Assembly (NCBI GenBank): GCA_947372925.1 | Contig: CANBVQ010000005.1 | Coordinates: 1 to 62,572 of the forward strand | Reading direction: 5' to 3' | DNA from: Acidimicrobiaceae bacterium | GTDB lineage: Bacteria; Actinomycetota; Acidimicrobiia; Acidimicrobiales; RAAP-2 | DNA: 62,572 nt | Shown: positions 62,167 to 62,572 of the stretch, in pieces | Position numbering within the stretch: the stretch's first letter is position 1 | How the letters are laid out: every line of letters starts with the position of its first letter | Position numbers and translations under genes: made by a program | Notes under the pieces: model-generated | Seen by the model: the letters and a program-made list of their open reading frames with translations, nothing else | Told to the model about the DNA's origin: nothing | Database searches by the model: none

Positions 62167-62572
62167 CGTTGACTCGTGCCACCTCCAGCGTGGAGGAGAC
62201 CCAGCGCGCGGGCCGTGAGCTCGCCTCGCTACTGAGGGCGGGCGACATCATTTTGTTAACGGGGCCACTCGGTGCCGGCAAGACGGCCTTCACCCAAGGC
62301 TTGGCCGTTGGGCTGGGGGTCAGTGACCGGGTGACGAGTCCCACCTTCACGCTCGTGCGTCAGCACCAGTGCACCACTAGTCAAGGCATTTCGATACTGC
62401 ACCACGCCGATGTCTACCGGACTAACTCGCTCGATGAGATTGAGGACCTGGCTCTCGAAGAACTGGTGGAGGTCGGAGGCGTCGCCGTAATTGAGTGGGG
62501 CGAAATGGCCGCAGCACTCTTAGGCCGAACGGCGTGGCGAATCACTATCGACGTCGTGGACGACGACCAGCG
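62163..62572 (+). CDS. tsaE: tRNA threonylcarbamoyladenosine biosynthesis protein TsaE (5' part)
   Basis: The first 136 residues of TsaE are present; the gene runs off the right edge. The P-loop GPLGAGKTAF (34-43) and the SPTFTLV segment, HADVYR, and VIEWGE motifs are clear. TsaE is the ATPase partner of TsaB-TsaD in t6A37 tRNA modification. In many Actinobacteria tsaE lies downstream of alr, with tsaB next. Confidence 0.94.
   Translation, partial: MTLTRATSSVEETQRAGRELASLLRAGDIILLTGPLGAGKTAFTQGLAVGLGVSDRVTSPTFTLVRQHQCTTSQGISILHHADVYRTNSLDEIEDLALEELVEVGGVAVIEWGEMAAALLGRTAWRITIDVVDDDQ

Overview
The window is a housekeeping region from an actinobacterium, on balance a mid-GC lineage close to Acidimicrobiia. 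This placement rests on gene content and is an inference. Pointers are an acyl-CoA carboxylase beta subunit followed by an epsilon-like small subunit, a MeaA-type mutase, an MptB-like mannosyltransferase, a DevR/DevS-like two-component pair, aspartokinase with an internal beta-subunit start, and a high density of leaderless mRNA starts (a TANNNT box 6-7 nt before ATG/GTG). No mobile element, CRISPR array, prophage or rRNA gene was seen.

Layout. 1-5.6 kb: propionate/acyl-CoA carbon metabolism (pccB end, accE-like, MeaA-type mutase, 3-hydroxybutyryl-CoA dehydrogenase) with corA and an S51-like protein. 5.1-14.4 kb: two cyclophilins, lysC-asd, phoU, rmuC, a membrane-anchored unknown, gltA and a glycosyltransferase-like gene without a normal start codon. 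14.4-20.0 kb: tesB, a GH1 glycosidase, a GtrA protein, yajQ, tRNA-Tyr, mptB-like and a GNAT gene. 20.0-24.1 kb: tRNA-Thr, tRNA-Met, rpmG, tRNA-Trp, secE, nusG, rplK, rplA, L10 leader, rplJ, rplL. 24.3-32.5 kb: rpoB-rpoC. 32.5-37.2 kb: rpsL, rpsG, fusA, tuf, rpsJ. 37.4-49.4 kb: rplC through secY, adk and map. 49.4-51.6 kb: a minus-strand insertion with response regulator, GAF histidine kinase and a PPOx-fold protein. 51.9-56.9 kb: infA, rpmJ, rpsM, rpsK, rpsD, rpoA, rplQ, truA, rplM, rpsI. 56.9-62.6 kb: cell-wall precursor genes glmM, glmS, acpS, alr, then a type 4 uracil-DNA glycosylase and the start of tsaE.

Two expression styles are visible. Stand-alone metabolic genes usually have a TANNNT box 6-7 nt before the start codon and no Shine-Dalgarno, which is the geometry of leaderless transcripts. 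The translation and transcription operons instead have recognisable -35/-10 promoters followed by leaders with perfect hairpins (before rplJ, rpsL, rplC and infA, and between fusA and tuf), and within operons many genes overlap by one base (TAATG) or four bases (ATGA/GTGA).

I found no obviously new multi-gene system. The most interesting signals are an infA that appears to start at CTG behind tandem leader hairpins, a structured fusA-tuf gap that also holds a 24-codon very basic ORF, an RpoB that is long for an actinobacterium and has Asn at the position of the classical rifampicin-resistance His, an RpoC whose NADFDGDQM motif reads NADFDGDTM, and an L11 with Thr at a thiopeptide-contact proline.
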